Origin: Ovoidimarina sediminis
Lineage (GTDB): Bacteria > Pseudomonadota > Alphaproteobacteria > Rhodobacterales > Rhodobacteraceae
Direction: 5' to 3'
Assembly (NCBI RefSeq): GCF_032586175.1
Contig: NZ_JAWHTE010000004.1
Location: 244,818-308,817, forward strand
DNA: 64,000 nt
A program made the translations under genes and the position numbers. Positions 16,615 through 24,364 of this stretch are shown piece after piece (position 1 is the first letter of the stretch; the number at the start of each line of letters is the position of its first letter). The notes under the pieces were generated by a model, which saw nothing but the letters and a program-made list of their open reading frames with translations, did not search any database and was not told where the DNA came from.

Positions 16615-16939
16615 GCAAAGCTCAGATTACCTTCACAAACGAACAGAACAGCTCCCATCCGCATGCGGGCGGCAAAGCCGAATTTCGCCGCCACCTTGGC
16701 GAGCTTCTTTGTCGACAACGCCGGATGTCGGAGCGCGTGGTGTACGGCACTCTGAAGCGTTGCGCCGCGAAACTCGTACATGGTTATCCCGGGCCGGTTT
16801 TGCAAAACCCCGGCAGACTGCCGCGTCTCGGTTAATCCACGGTTAATCATGCGTTCGGTTGCAATCCTCAGGCCTATCGCTGCATCCGCGACTGTGGCGT
16901 CGCTTGCGTCAGGACTTGCCATAGGAAACGGGAAACGGG
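16615..16939. other. Stretch without a recognisable gene
   Basis: No gene is supported here. A minus-strand open frame of about 100 codons (ATG 16922) runs through most of it, ending next to the 3' end of the broken toxin gene. I recognise no domain, motif or ribosome binding site, so it is not called. The region may be decayed sequence, given the truncated genes on both sides. Confidence 0.4.
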
Positions 16940-17242
16940 CTATTTGAGCCGGTCTGACAGCCTCTGCACGACATCCATCTTCTCGTGCAGGACTGCAATG
17001 ATGACGGGAACGTCGATCACGATCCAGAATATGTAGTGATGCTGACACCGATGGATGCAAACTCCGTCAGGCAGCCTCTGGAATGATCTTGAGCGCACCC
17101 GACCATCGCCGATCGCGTCGAGGCAATCTTCGATCTGTTCAAGATACCTATCCGCTTGTTCGGGACCTCAGGAGTCGAGTGTGTACCGCCAGATGCCCCG
17201 GAGATCCTCCTCCGCGGCGAGAGTGATCTGATAACCGGGCAT
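16940..17242 (-). pseudogene. ParE/RelE-family toxin gene with an in-frame stop
   Basis: Reading from ATG 17242, codons 1-24 give MPGYQITLAAEEDLRGIWRY and TLDS, then codon 25 is TGA (17170-17168). The same frame then continues GPEQADRYLEQIEDCLDAIG to a normal stop at 16942-16940, ending in a typical ParE strand (IIAVLHEKMDVVQRLSDRL). ParE proteins usually have Trp at this place (T-W-G-x-x-Q-A), so one TGG to TGA change explains the break. A ParD-like antitoxin precedes it by 8 bp. The toxin is expected to be inactive. Confidence 0.8.
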
Positions 17243-17250
17243 GGGATAGG

Positions 17251-17517
17251 TCAGACCCCAGCACGCTTGCGTTCTTCGCGCCGAATTTCCTCAACGGACT
17301 TGCCGGAAAGCTCGCCGCGACGCGCCTGTTCGACTCTGGGATCGAGGAAGTTGGCCAAAGCGTTGAAAGCTTCGTCTTCGTCCATGCCGTCGAGGGCAGG
17401 GGTATCGCCAAGCGCGCGGCCCAAGACATAATCTTTGATGCTCTGCCCCTTGAGAGCAGCAATGGCCTTCAGTTTCTGGTGTTCTTCCAGCGAGATGTCG
17501 ATCGAGAGTCTGGGCAT
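17251..17517 (-). CDS. ParD-like ribbon-helix-helix antitoxin
   Basis: 88 residues. The N-terminal MPRLSIDISLEEHQKLKAIAALKGQSIKDYVLGRAL fits a ribbon-helix-helix DNA-binding domain that dimerises and binds its own promoter. The C-terminal half is charged (PRVEQARRGELSGKSVEEIRREERKR), as expected for a toxin-wrapping tail. The toxin gene downstream carries a nonsense codon, so this antitoxin is presently an orphan. The start is the ATG giving the conserved M-P-R-L-S-I start. An operator-like palindrome lies at 17546-17565. Confidence 0.8.
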   Translation of the reverse strand: MPRLSIDISLEEHQKLKAIAALKGQSIKDYVLGRALGDTPALDGMDEDEAFNALANFLDPRVEQARRGELSGKSVEEIRREERKRAGV

Positions 17518-17545
17518 GTGGAAAGGATATTCAAATCCGACCCAC

Positions 17546-17565
17546 ATTACAACATTTGTTGGAAT
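17546..17565. promoter_or_regulatory. Palindrome upstream of the antitoxin gene, probable autoregulatory operator
   Basis: ATTACAACATTTGTTGGAAT is a near-perfect inverted repeat (ATT-CAACA arms with TT centre) 29 bp upstream of the antitoxin start. Ribbon-helix-helix antitoxins normally bind such sites over their promoter. Confidence 0.5.
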
Positions 17566-17722
17566 GCTCGGTTCGGTGGTGCCCCTGCTTTAGGCCAGCC
17601 CCACCTGAACACCGCCCTCTACCTGCCTTTGCACGGGGTAGGGTGGCGGGCAGGCTTATGTGTGCGTAAGGTGTGCACTGCGGGCCCGTTTCAAATGCTA
17701 CCGGCCCTAAGGAGATCGCTGA

Positions 17723-18720
<998 letters not shown>

Positions 18721-18724
<4 letters not shown>

Positions 18725-19488
18725 CCGCGGCGCTCGGCACCGATCACCTGATCTTCCCGCCGCACCCGGCGACTCTGGCCTGGGTCCGCGCCGCGTATGA
18801 CGTGGCCATGCCGCTTGTTGATGATCCGGCCCATGCCGGATGGTGGCGCCACGGGGCAACGTGGTTCGCAGGGGTGAACCTCTTGCCGAACGGCGCCGAT
18901 GGCGCGGTCGGCGGTGTGCCGCTAGCGGGGCCCGCGTTCGATTGGCTCGCGGGGCAGGGGAGGCTGCCTGCGCGATGGGACAAGGCCCAGATCTCAGTCG
19001 TCCGTCCCGGCTATCCCCGGCAGGATCCCGGCGAAGCCGATGCTGCGCACCGGTTTCGCCGGCGCCGCGATGCGGCCCATCTCGACGGCCTGCTCCCGGT
19101 CGGGCCGGACCGCCGCCGCATGATGCGCGAACATCACGCTTTCATCCTTGGTTTGCCGCTGACGGAGGCAGGGGAAGGCGCAAGCCCGCTTGTCTTCTGG
19201 GAAGGCAGCCACGAAATCATCGCGGCGATGCTCCGTGCGGCCCTCGGTCCGCACCCGCAAGCCGATTGGGGCGCAATCGATCTGACCGACATTTATGCGG
19301 AAACCCGGAAACGCATCTTCGACACCTGCCGCCGCCGGACGATCCGGGTGAAGCCGGGTGGTGCGTATTTCCTCCATCGGTTCACTGTTCACGGGATTTC
19401 GCCTTGGGAGGACGGCGCTGAAGCCGCGCCGGAAGGCCGTGTGATCGCCTACTTCAGGCCGGAAAATAACATTAAATCATGGCTTTAA
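18721..19488 (+). CDS. Phytanoyl-CoA dioxygenase-like protein of unknown substrate
   Basis: 255 residues from a GTG that overlaps the dusA stop. The layout recalls PhyH-type 2-oxoglutarate/Fe(II) dioxygenases: a central REHHAFILGLPLTEA, then SPLVFWEGSHEI, and a C-terminal HRFTVHGISPW with a downstream arginine (GRVIAYFRPE). The canonical H-x-D iron motif is not evident (H-H-A instead), so activity is uncertain. There is no signal peptide. It may modify a macromolecule linked to tRNA metabolism, but coupling to dusA is the only hint. Confidence 0.5.
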
Positions 19489-19536
19489 TCCCCGAAGTCC
19501 CCGAGGGGTCCAAAAGAATAAAATGTAATCGAATTC

Positions 19537-19553
19537 ACTAATATTGCATTAGT
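19537..19553. promoter_or_regulatory. Inverted repeat in an AT-rich promoter region
   Basis: ACTAAT-ATTGC-ATTAGT lies in a distinctly AT-rich stretch (about 19510-19570) upstream of the 46-codon gene. It may be an operator; no regulator is assigned. Confidence 0.35.
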
Positions 19554-19672
19554 AAACATAATATTGCCACAATTCGAGCCTAGGTTGACCGACAGTAAAC
19601 GAGTGAACCGTAACCCCCACCGGCCCAACGTGCTCTCTTACGGGTCGGAGCGGACAGCTTGGAGTAACGAGT

Positions 19673-19813
19673 ATGGCGGACCGAGTTCCGACACCTCTGC
19701 TGGTCCTTGGCCTCGTCATGGCGCTCTGGACCGTGGCAACAGCCATCGGCGTCACTGACGGGCCAAGCGGCGGCTTTAACGACCCCATGAGGCTTCTCAA
19801 GGGCTTCTTCTAA
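19673..19813 (+). CDS. 46-residue single-helix membrane microprotein
   Basis: Short gene with a convincing ribosome binding site (GGAG 8 bp before ATG 19673). The product begins MADRVPTPLLVLGLVMALWT, giving one hydrophobic helix of about 20 residues, then a short polar tail ending MRLLKGFF. The upstream 180 bp are AT-rich and hold an inverted repeat, as in a real promoter. Its stop overlaps the converging DUF1289 gene by 3 bp. No family recognised; a membrane-anchored regulator or stress microprotein is possible. Confidence 0.55.
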   Translation: MADRVPTPLLVLGLVMALWTVATAIGVTDGPSGGFNDPMRLLKGFF

Positions 19814-20058
19814 GATCCGGCATCGCCACGCCGTCCAAGGCGCGCGGCACGCCCTCCGCGACGGCCCTTCGGGGCCGCCGTGCGGTTCGGAAGATCGTCC
19901 ATGATCGCCCGGCGTGCCTCTGGCGACAGCCGTGCCCAGCCGGCGATTTCGTCGATCGACCGGGCGCAGCCGGTGCAAAGCCGCGTTTCGGGATGCACCA
20001 CGCAGATCTTCACGCACGGGCTTTCGATCTCGTGTCTCTTCCAGATATCGTCGGTCAC
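19810..20058 (-). CDS. DUF1289 family protein
   Basis: 82 residues. The four cysteines in SPCVKICVVHPETRLCTGCARS match the DUF1289 pattern and probably bind zinc or an Fe-S cluster. They are followed by the conserved EIAGWARLSPEARRAIM. The C-terminus is basic and low in complexity. It starts with a GTG that overlaps the ruvX stop (GTGA) and forms the end of a ccmI-ruvX-DUF1289 operon. Function unknown. Confidence 0.85.
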   Translation of the reverse strand: MTDDIWKRHEIESPCVKICVVHPETRLCTGCARSIDEIAGWARLSPEARRAIMDDLPNRTAAPKGRRGGRAARLGRRGDAGS

Positions 20059-20531
20059 TGCGCCTGCCTCAGATGTGCCAGCCTGTCGAGCACACCTTGC
20101 AAGATATAGCTCGCGGCCACATGGTCGATCACCTCTTTGCGACGCGCCCGCGACGTATCCGCCTCAAGAAGCGCGCGTTCTGCGGCGACGGTCGAAAGGC
20201 GTTCGTCCCAGAAGGCGATGGGCAGGGGCAGAACCCCTGCAAGGTTGCGGGCAAAGGCCCGGGTCGACTGGCTGCGCGGCCCTTCGCTGCCATCCATGTT
20301 GCGGGGCAGGCCAAGGACAATACCGGTTATCGCGCGTCCCTCCGCGATCGCCTTGAGCCGCGCGGCATCTGCGGTGAACTTCACCCGCTTCACCGTTTCC
20401 AGAGGCGTCGCGACCGAACGCATCCCGTCCGACACGGCAACGCCAATGGTCTTCGTTCCGAGGTCGAGCCCCATCAGCGCGCCCACGGGCGGAAGCGCGG
20501 CCGCGAATGCCTCCATATCCTCTTCGATCAC
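20055..20531 (-). CDS. ruvX: Putative pre-16S rRNA nuclease / Holliday junction resolvase-like RuvX (YqgF)
   Basis: 158 residues with the RNase H-like core: MGLDLGTKTIGVAVSD at the start of the domain, ITGIVLGLPRNMDGSEGPRS, and FWDERLSTVAAERAL with catalytic acidic residues, ending in DHVAASYILQGVLD. Family members process the 5' end of 16S rRNA. It begins with GTG overlapping the ccmI stop and overlaps the DUF1289 start, so all three are coupled. Confidence 0.93.
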   Translation of the reverse strand: MIEEDMEAFAAALPPVGALMGLDLGTKTIGVAVSDGMRSVATPLETVKRVKFTADAARLKAIAEGRAITGIVLGLPRNMDGSEGPRSQSTRAFARNLAGVLPLPIAFWDERLSTVAAERALLEADTSRARRKEVIDHVAASYILQGVLDRLAHLRQAQ

Positions 20532-21754
20532 TGGGCGATTCCGGCATCGCGCGCGGCGCGCAGGATCGGCACCTGCATCGCCTCGTCGGGAAAGGCCCGC
20601 TGCGCCTCTTCCCAGATCGCCCGCGCCCGGTCCTGCTGGCCGAGAACCCCGAGCGCGCGGATCAGGCGGGCCCAGTCCTCGGGCGGCCCGCCTTCAGTCG
20701 CCAGCCGCTCCGACAAGCCGGTCACCATGCCCTCGATCATCTGCATTCGTTCCGCCGGGCTCATCTCTTCGGCGGCCGCGATATCCGCCTCCGTAGGGCC
20801 CCGCATCTGGGTTGCGGCGGGCGGCACGTAGTTGACGCCGGCCAAGAAGGCCAGATCCTCGATCTGCGCACGGATCGGCGTCACCCAGGGATCATCGGGG
20901 GCGGAGCCTTCCAGAAGCGCGCGGAAGATCCGGAAACCGACATCGGGCCGCCCGGTCTGAACCGCCAGAAGCCCCGAGTAATACCGCGCCGTTCCGTTTG
21001 CAGGATCAAGCTCCAGCGTTCGGCGCAGCACCGCCTCGGCTTCGGGAGAGACATAACCGCCCGCAGCCAGAACCAGCAGGTCCGCAAGCCGTGCGTAATC
21101 CGCCGCACCCGCACCGTCGCCCTTGATCTCGACGACCCGGGCCTGTGCTTGGCGGGCTGCGGTGAAATTGCCAAGCTGCGCCTCATAACGGGCAAGAAAC
21201 TCATGTCCCTGAATATCGTTAGGTCGCTCGGCCACCGCGGCGCGAAGCTTTTCCATCAGATCAAGAAACTCCGCGTCTACATCGACGGGTGGGGAGGGCG
21301 GGATCTGCGATTCTGCCGCTGCCTGATCCGGTCGGGTCAGCCGCATTTCTTCGGCCATGTCGATCCGGGCCTGCAGCGGCAGGTCGGGATAGCCTGGCGC
21401 GCCTACGACGCTGTAGAGCAAGCCGCCACCGCCGATCAGTACCAGCGCCACGAACCCGGCGGCGACCATCGTCGCCGCTCTGGGCGCGGCACCTTCCGCC
21501 GCTTCTTCCGTAGCGGCGCGGTCGGCCTCAAGCAGGCGGCGCGATACCTCCAGCCTGATCTGCTCGGCTTCGGCCTCTGCAATGACGCCGCGCTCCAGAT
21601 CCCGCTCCACTTCCTTCAGCTGGTCGCGATAGACCTGCACGTCGGAGACGGCGGAACCCTCCACCCGGCCATGCCGAAACAGGGCCAGGCCAAGAAGCAG
21701 GGTCACGAGCCCGGCGAGGGTTGAAGAGGCGATCCAGAACATCTTATTGGTCAT
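20528..21754 (-). CDS. ccmI: Cytochrome c biogenesis protein CcmI
   Basis: 408 residues. Two N-terminal membrane helices (about 5-25 and 95-120) flank a cytoplasmic leucine-zipper-like loop (EVERDLERGVIAEAEAEQIRLEVSRRLLE). A periplasmic TPR region follows (about 190-270: NDIQGHEFLARYEAQLGNF, AVLRRTLELDPANGTARYYSGLL). CcmI presents apocytochrome c to the haem ligase. The start MTNKMFWIASSTLAGLVTLL is standard. It heads a three-gene minus-strand operon. Confidence 0.93.
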   Translation of the reverse strand: MTNKMFWIASSTLAGLVTLLLGLALFRHGRVEGSAVSDVQVYRDQLKEVERDLERGVIAEAEAEQIRLEVSRRLLEADRAATEEAAEGAAPRAATMVAAGFVALVLIGGGGLLYSVVGAPGYPDLPLQARIDMAEEMRLTRPDQAAAESQIPPSPPVDVDAEFLDLMEKLRAAVAERPNDIQGHEFLARYEAQLGNFTAARQAQARVVEIKGDGAGAADYARLADLLVLAAGGYVSPEAEAVLRRTLELDPANGTARYYSGLLAVQTGRPDVGFRIFRALLEGSAPDDPWVTPIRAQIEDLAFLAGVNYVPPAATQMRGPTEADIAAAEEMSPAERMQMIEGMVTGLSERLATEGGPPEDWARLIRALGVLGQQDRARAIWEEAQRAFPDEAMQVPILRAARDAGIAQ

Positions 21755-21812
21755 CTATAGCCGCAGCCGGGCCTGCGAAAGCCCCGTCCGGCCGGAGACC
21801 GCGCGCCCCGAT

Positions 21813-21835
21813 GTCGCATTTTGGCCGAAAGCGAC
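21813..21835. promoter_or_regulatory. Imperfect palindrome upstream of soxB
   Basis: GTCGC-N13-GCGAC centred on GGCC, with further symmetry inside (TTTTGGCC / CGAAA). It lies about 105 bp upstream of soxB, where an activator such as an AraC/GlxA-type regulator of sarcosine genes could bind. The identity of the regulator is inference only. Confidence 0.4.
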
Positions 21836-21939
21836 GCTCAAGGCTTGGCATCTCTCGCGCAGCCGGACAAAAACAGGTCCGATGTGAGGGCCCGGGGATC
21901 AAGAAACCGACCGGGCCACATGAGGAACCGGGGCTGCCC

Positions 21940-23187
21940 ATGCAACGCTATTCCGTTTTCGCCGTGGCGCGCGAAGCCATGCGCTTTCACAAGGGGTGGG
22001 AGCGCGCCTGGGCCTCGCCAGAACCGCGCAAGAAATACGATGTGATCATCGTCGGTGCCGGTGGCCACGGGCTGGCGACAGCCTATTGGCTCGGCAAGAA
22101 CCACGGGATCAAAAACGTCGCCATTCTCGAAAAAGGCTGGCTCGGCGGCGGCAATACGGGCCGGAACACCACCATCATCCGCTCGAACTACCTCCAGGAT
22201 CCGTCTGCCGCAATCTATGAAAAAGCCCGCTCGCTCTATGAGACGATGAGCCAGGATCTGAACATGAACGTCATGTTCAGCCCGCGCGGCGTGATGATGC
22301 TGGCCCAGACAGAGCATGAAATCAGAGGCTACAAGCGCACCGCCCACGCCAACTCCCTGCAAGGGGTGCAGACCGAATTCATCGGCCCCGAACGCGTCAA
22401 GGAACTCTGCCCGATCATCGAGATCCGCGGCCCGCGCTACCCCGTCCTCGGCGCCCTCTGGCAGGCCCGGGGCGGCACGGCGCGGCACGACGCAGTCGCC
22501 TGGGCCTATGCGCGGGCATGTTCCGCGATGGGCATGGATATCCTTCAGAAATGCGAGGTTACGGCTGTTCGCTCCGAAGGCGGCAAGGTCACGGGCGTCA
22601 CCACGAACAAGGGCGATATCGACTGCGACAAGCTCGGCATCGTCGTCGCCGGCCATTCGGGCGTTCTGGCGGAAATGGCGGGCTTCCGCTTGCCCATCGA
22701 AAGCGTCGCGCTTCAGGCGCTCGTCTCCGAACCGATCAAACCCTGCATGGATGTCGTCGTGATGGCCAACACCGTGCACGGCTACATGAGCCAGTCCGAC
22801 AAGGGCGAAATGGTGATCGGCGGCGGCGCGGACGGCTACAACAACTACACCCAGCGGGGCTCGTTCCACCACATCGAGGAAACGGTGCGCGCGCTCGTCG
22901 AAACCTTCCCGATCATCTCGCGGCTCAAGATGCTCCGCCAGTGGGGCGGGATCGTCGACATGACCGGCGACCGCTCGCCCATCATCTCGAAAACACCGCT
23001 GGAAAATTGCTTCATCAACTGCGGCTGGGGCACTGGCGGCTTCAAGGCGATCCCCGGCTCGGGCTGGGCCACGGCAGAGATGATCGCAAAGGGCGAACCG
23101 GGGCCACTGGCGGCAGAGTTCGGGCTCGACCGCTTCAAGGAAGGCCGTTTCATCGACGAAAGCGTCGCTGCGGGGGTGGCGCATTGA
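21940..23187 (+). CDS. soxB: Sarcosine oxidase subunit beta
   Basis: 415-residue flavoprotein subunit of the heterotetrameric sarcosine oxidase, which oxidises sarcosine to glycine with transfer of the methyl group to tetrahydrofolate. The FAD-binding motif DVIIVGAGGHGLATAYWLG is near residues 34-52, followed by GNTGRNTTIIRSNY, typical of SoxB. The C-terminal NCGWGTGGFKAIPGSG completes the FAD domain. ATG 21940 gives the standard start MQRYSVFAVAREAMRFHKGW. Unlike the compact soxBDAG arrangement, two small genes separate it from soxD. Confidence 0.96.
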   Translation: MQRYSVFAVAREAMRFHKGWERAWASPEPRKKYDVIIVGAGGHGLATAYWLGKNHGIKNVAILEKGWLGGGNTGRNTTIIRSNYLQDPSAAIYEKARSLYETMSQDLNMNVMFSPRGVMMLAQTEHEIRGYKRTAHANSLQGVQTEFIGPERVKELCPIIEIRGPRYPVLGALWQARGGTARHDAVAWAYARACSAMGMDILQKCEVTAVRSEGGKVTGVTTNKGDIDCDKLGIVVAGHSGVLAEMAGFRLPIESVALQALVSEPIKPCMDVVVMANTVHGYMSQSDKGEMVIGGGADGYNNYTQRGSFHHIEETVRALVETFPIISRLKMLRQWGGIVDMTGDRSPIISKTPLENCFINCGWGTGGFKAIPGSGWATAEMIAKGEPGPLAAEFGLDRFKEGRFIDESVAAGVAH

Positions 23188-23191
23188 TGTC

Positions 23192-23211
23192 GGCGTTTGC
23201 CGGCAAACGCC
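23192..23211. repeat. Perfect 20-bp palindrome just after soxB
   Basis: GGCGTTTGCCGGCAAACGCC starts 5 bp after the soxB stop. It can form a strong RNA hairpin but has no following U-run. It could protect the soxB 3' end, attenuate transcription into the rest of the operon, or bind a protein. Confidence 0.55.
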
Positions 23212-23452
23212 AGGCCGCGAAAGCGGTTGCGCAGCACCCGCATGCGGCGCGGCCGCCCGTCATGACGCCATACGACTCCCGTCTCGCGGGTCTCGTGGCC
23301 TATTCCCGCGGAAATCCGCCGTCGGCCACCCTTGGCCGACAGCCCCCCGCCATTCCTGCGGGTTCTGGCCCAAAACGCCACCCTGTGCATGCCGCTATTC
23401 CGGCGACTCGGGGCTCCCGGTCATCCTTTCCCACGCGAAAGGAGACCGCATC

Positions 23453-23680
23453 ATGTCCGACTACGACACTCAGCACGCCCGTCACCACGGCCGGCCGATG
23501 GACTATTCGAACGACGGTTCCGGCATCGGCCTCTGGATCGTCCTCGGCCTTCTGGCCGCGCTTGCCCTCATCGGCATCCTCATCGCCGGTTCCGGCGGCG
23601 GCGCGGTTGATGGCGCGGCCCCAGCCACGGCCGAACCAGGCGTCATCGAACCGGCCACCGGCACGGGCGCTCCGAACTGA
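23453..23680 (+). CDS. Small membrane protein inside the sox cluster
   Basis: 75 residues. A His-rich polar N-terminus (DTQHARHHGRPMDYSNDGSG), one membrane helix (IGLWIVLGLLAALALIGILIAG) and a flexible Ala/Pro tail. AAAGGAG precedes the ATG at a good distance. It lies between soxB and soxD, 265 bp after soxB. No family is recognised. The position hints at a role in the sarcosine oxidase operon, but it may have its own promoter. Confidence 0.6.
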   Translation: MSDYDTQHARHHGRPMDYSNDGSGIGLWIVLGLLAALALIGILIAGSGGGAVDGAAPATAEPGVIEPATGTGAPN

Positions 23681-23797
23681 CGACCCTGCCTTTCCGGATC
23701 GCCCCGGCGGGCGCTTTTGCGCGCCCGCCGAACCGGCGGCCTTGACCTTGGCGGAAGCGCTCTTACCTCCCCGACAAACGAATACGGAGAGGGCAAG

Positions 23798-23983
23798 ATG
23801 CAAGCCATCCTTCGGCGCCTGCCGACATCTGAGCAGATCGAACGCAACAAGGCCAAGCTGGCGGGGTTCGCCGCCGGAATCGTTGTGCCGATCGTGGCCG
23901 TTCTATTCTTCGATGCCGTCCGCACGGGCGAAGGCCTCTACCAGCCGCCGTCCGAGCCTGTGGTCATCTACCCGAACCTCTGA
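23798..23983 (+). CDS. Second small membrane protein inside the sox cluster
   Basis: 61 residues: a charged N-terminus (MQAILRRLPTSEQIERNKAK), a membrane helix (LAGFAAGIVVPIVAVLFFDAV) and a short extracytoplasmic tail. GGAGAGG lies just before the ATG. It is followed 51 bp later by soxD. No family is recognised. Confidence 0.6.
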   Translation: MQAILRRLPTSEQIERNKAKLAGFAAGIVVPIVAVLFFDAVRTGEGLYQPPSEPVVIYPNL

Positions 23984-24034
23984 CCCTTCCGGGGGCCACG
24001 CCCCCATCCATCCACCACATAAGGGGATAGCGCC

Positions 24035-24364
24035 ATGCTGATCCTCCACTGTCCCTATTGCGGGATCGATGCCGACGAGACGGAGCTTTCGCCGGGCGGC
24101 GAGGCGCATCTGAAGCGCTTCGGTCCCGGCGCCTCCGACGAGGAGTTCGAGGGCTACCTCTTCCACCGCGAGAACCCGAAAGGTGTTCATCTCGAACGCT
24201 GGCGCCACGCCCATGGATGCGGCAAGTGGTTTCACGCCGCGCGCTGCACCGTCACGCTCGAGGTCTTCGGCACGTATCCCGCGCAGGTCACCGAACCCCC
24301 GCAGGAGATCCGCGACGCCATCTCCGCCAAACGCCCCGGCTGGTCCTGGAGGGACTTCTCATGA
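24035..24364 (+). CDS. soxD: Sarcosine oxidase subunit delta
   Basis: 109-residue zinc-binding subunit of heterotetrameric sarcosine oxidase. Cys6 and Cys9 (LHCPYCG) plus His60/Cys62 (HAHGCGKWF) form the expected zinc site. EFEGYLFHRENPKGVHLERW is family-typical. The ATG is preceded by AAGGGG. Its stop overlaps the soxA start (ATGA). Confidence 0.95.
   Translation: MLILHCPYCGIDADETELSPGGEAHLKRFGPGASDEEFEGYLFHRENPKGVHLERWRHAHGCGKWFHAARCTVTLEVFGTYPAQVTEPPQEIRDAISAKRPGWSWRDFS

Noticed and set aside
16614..16922. About 100-codon minus-strand frame after the broken toxin gene.
   Set aside because: No domain, no ribosome binding site, and located in decayed sequence.
22518..24041. 507-codon frame running through the soxB end and both microprotein genes.
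   Set aside because: Out of frame with three better-supported genes; composition is Arg/Pro-rich noise.
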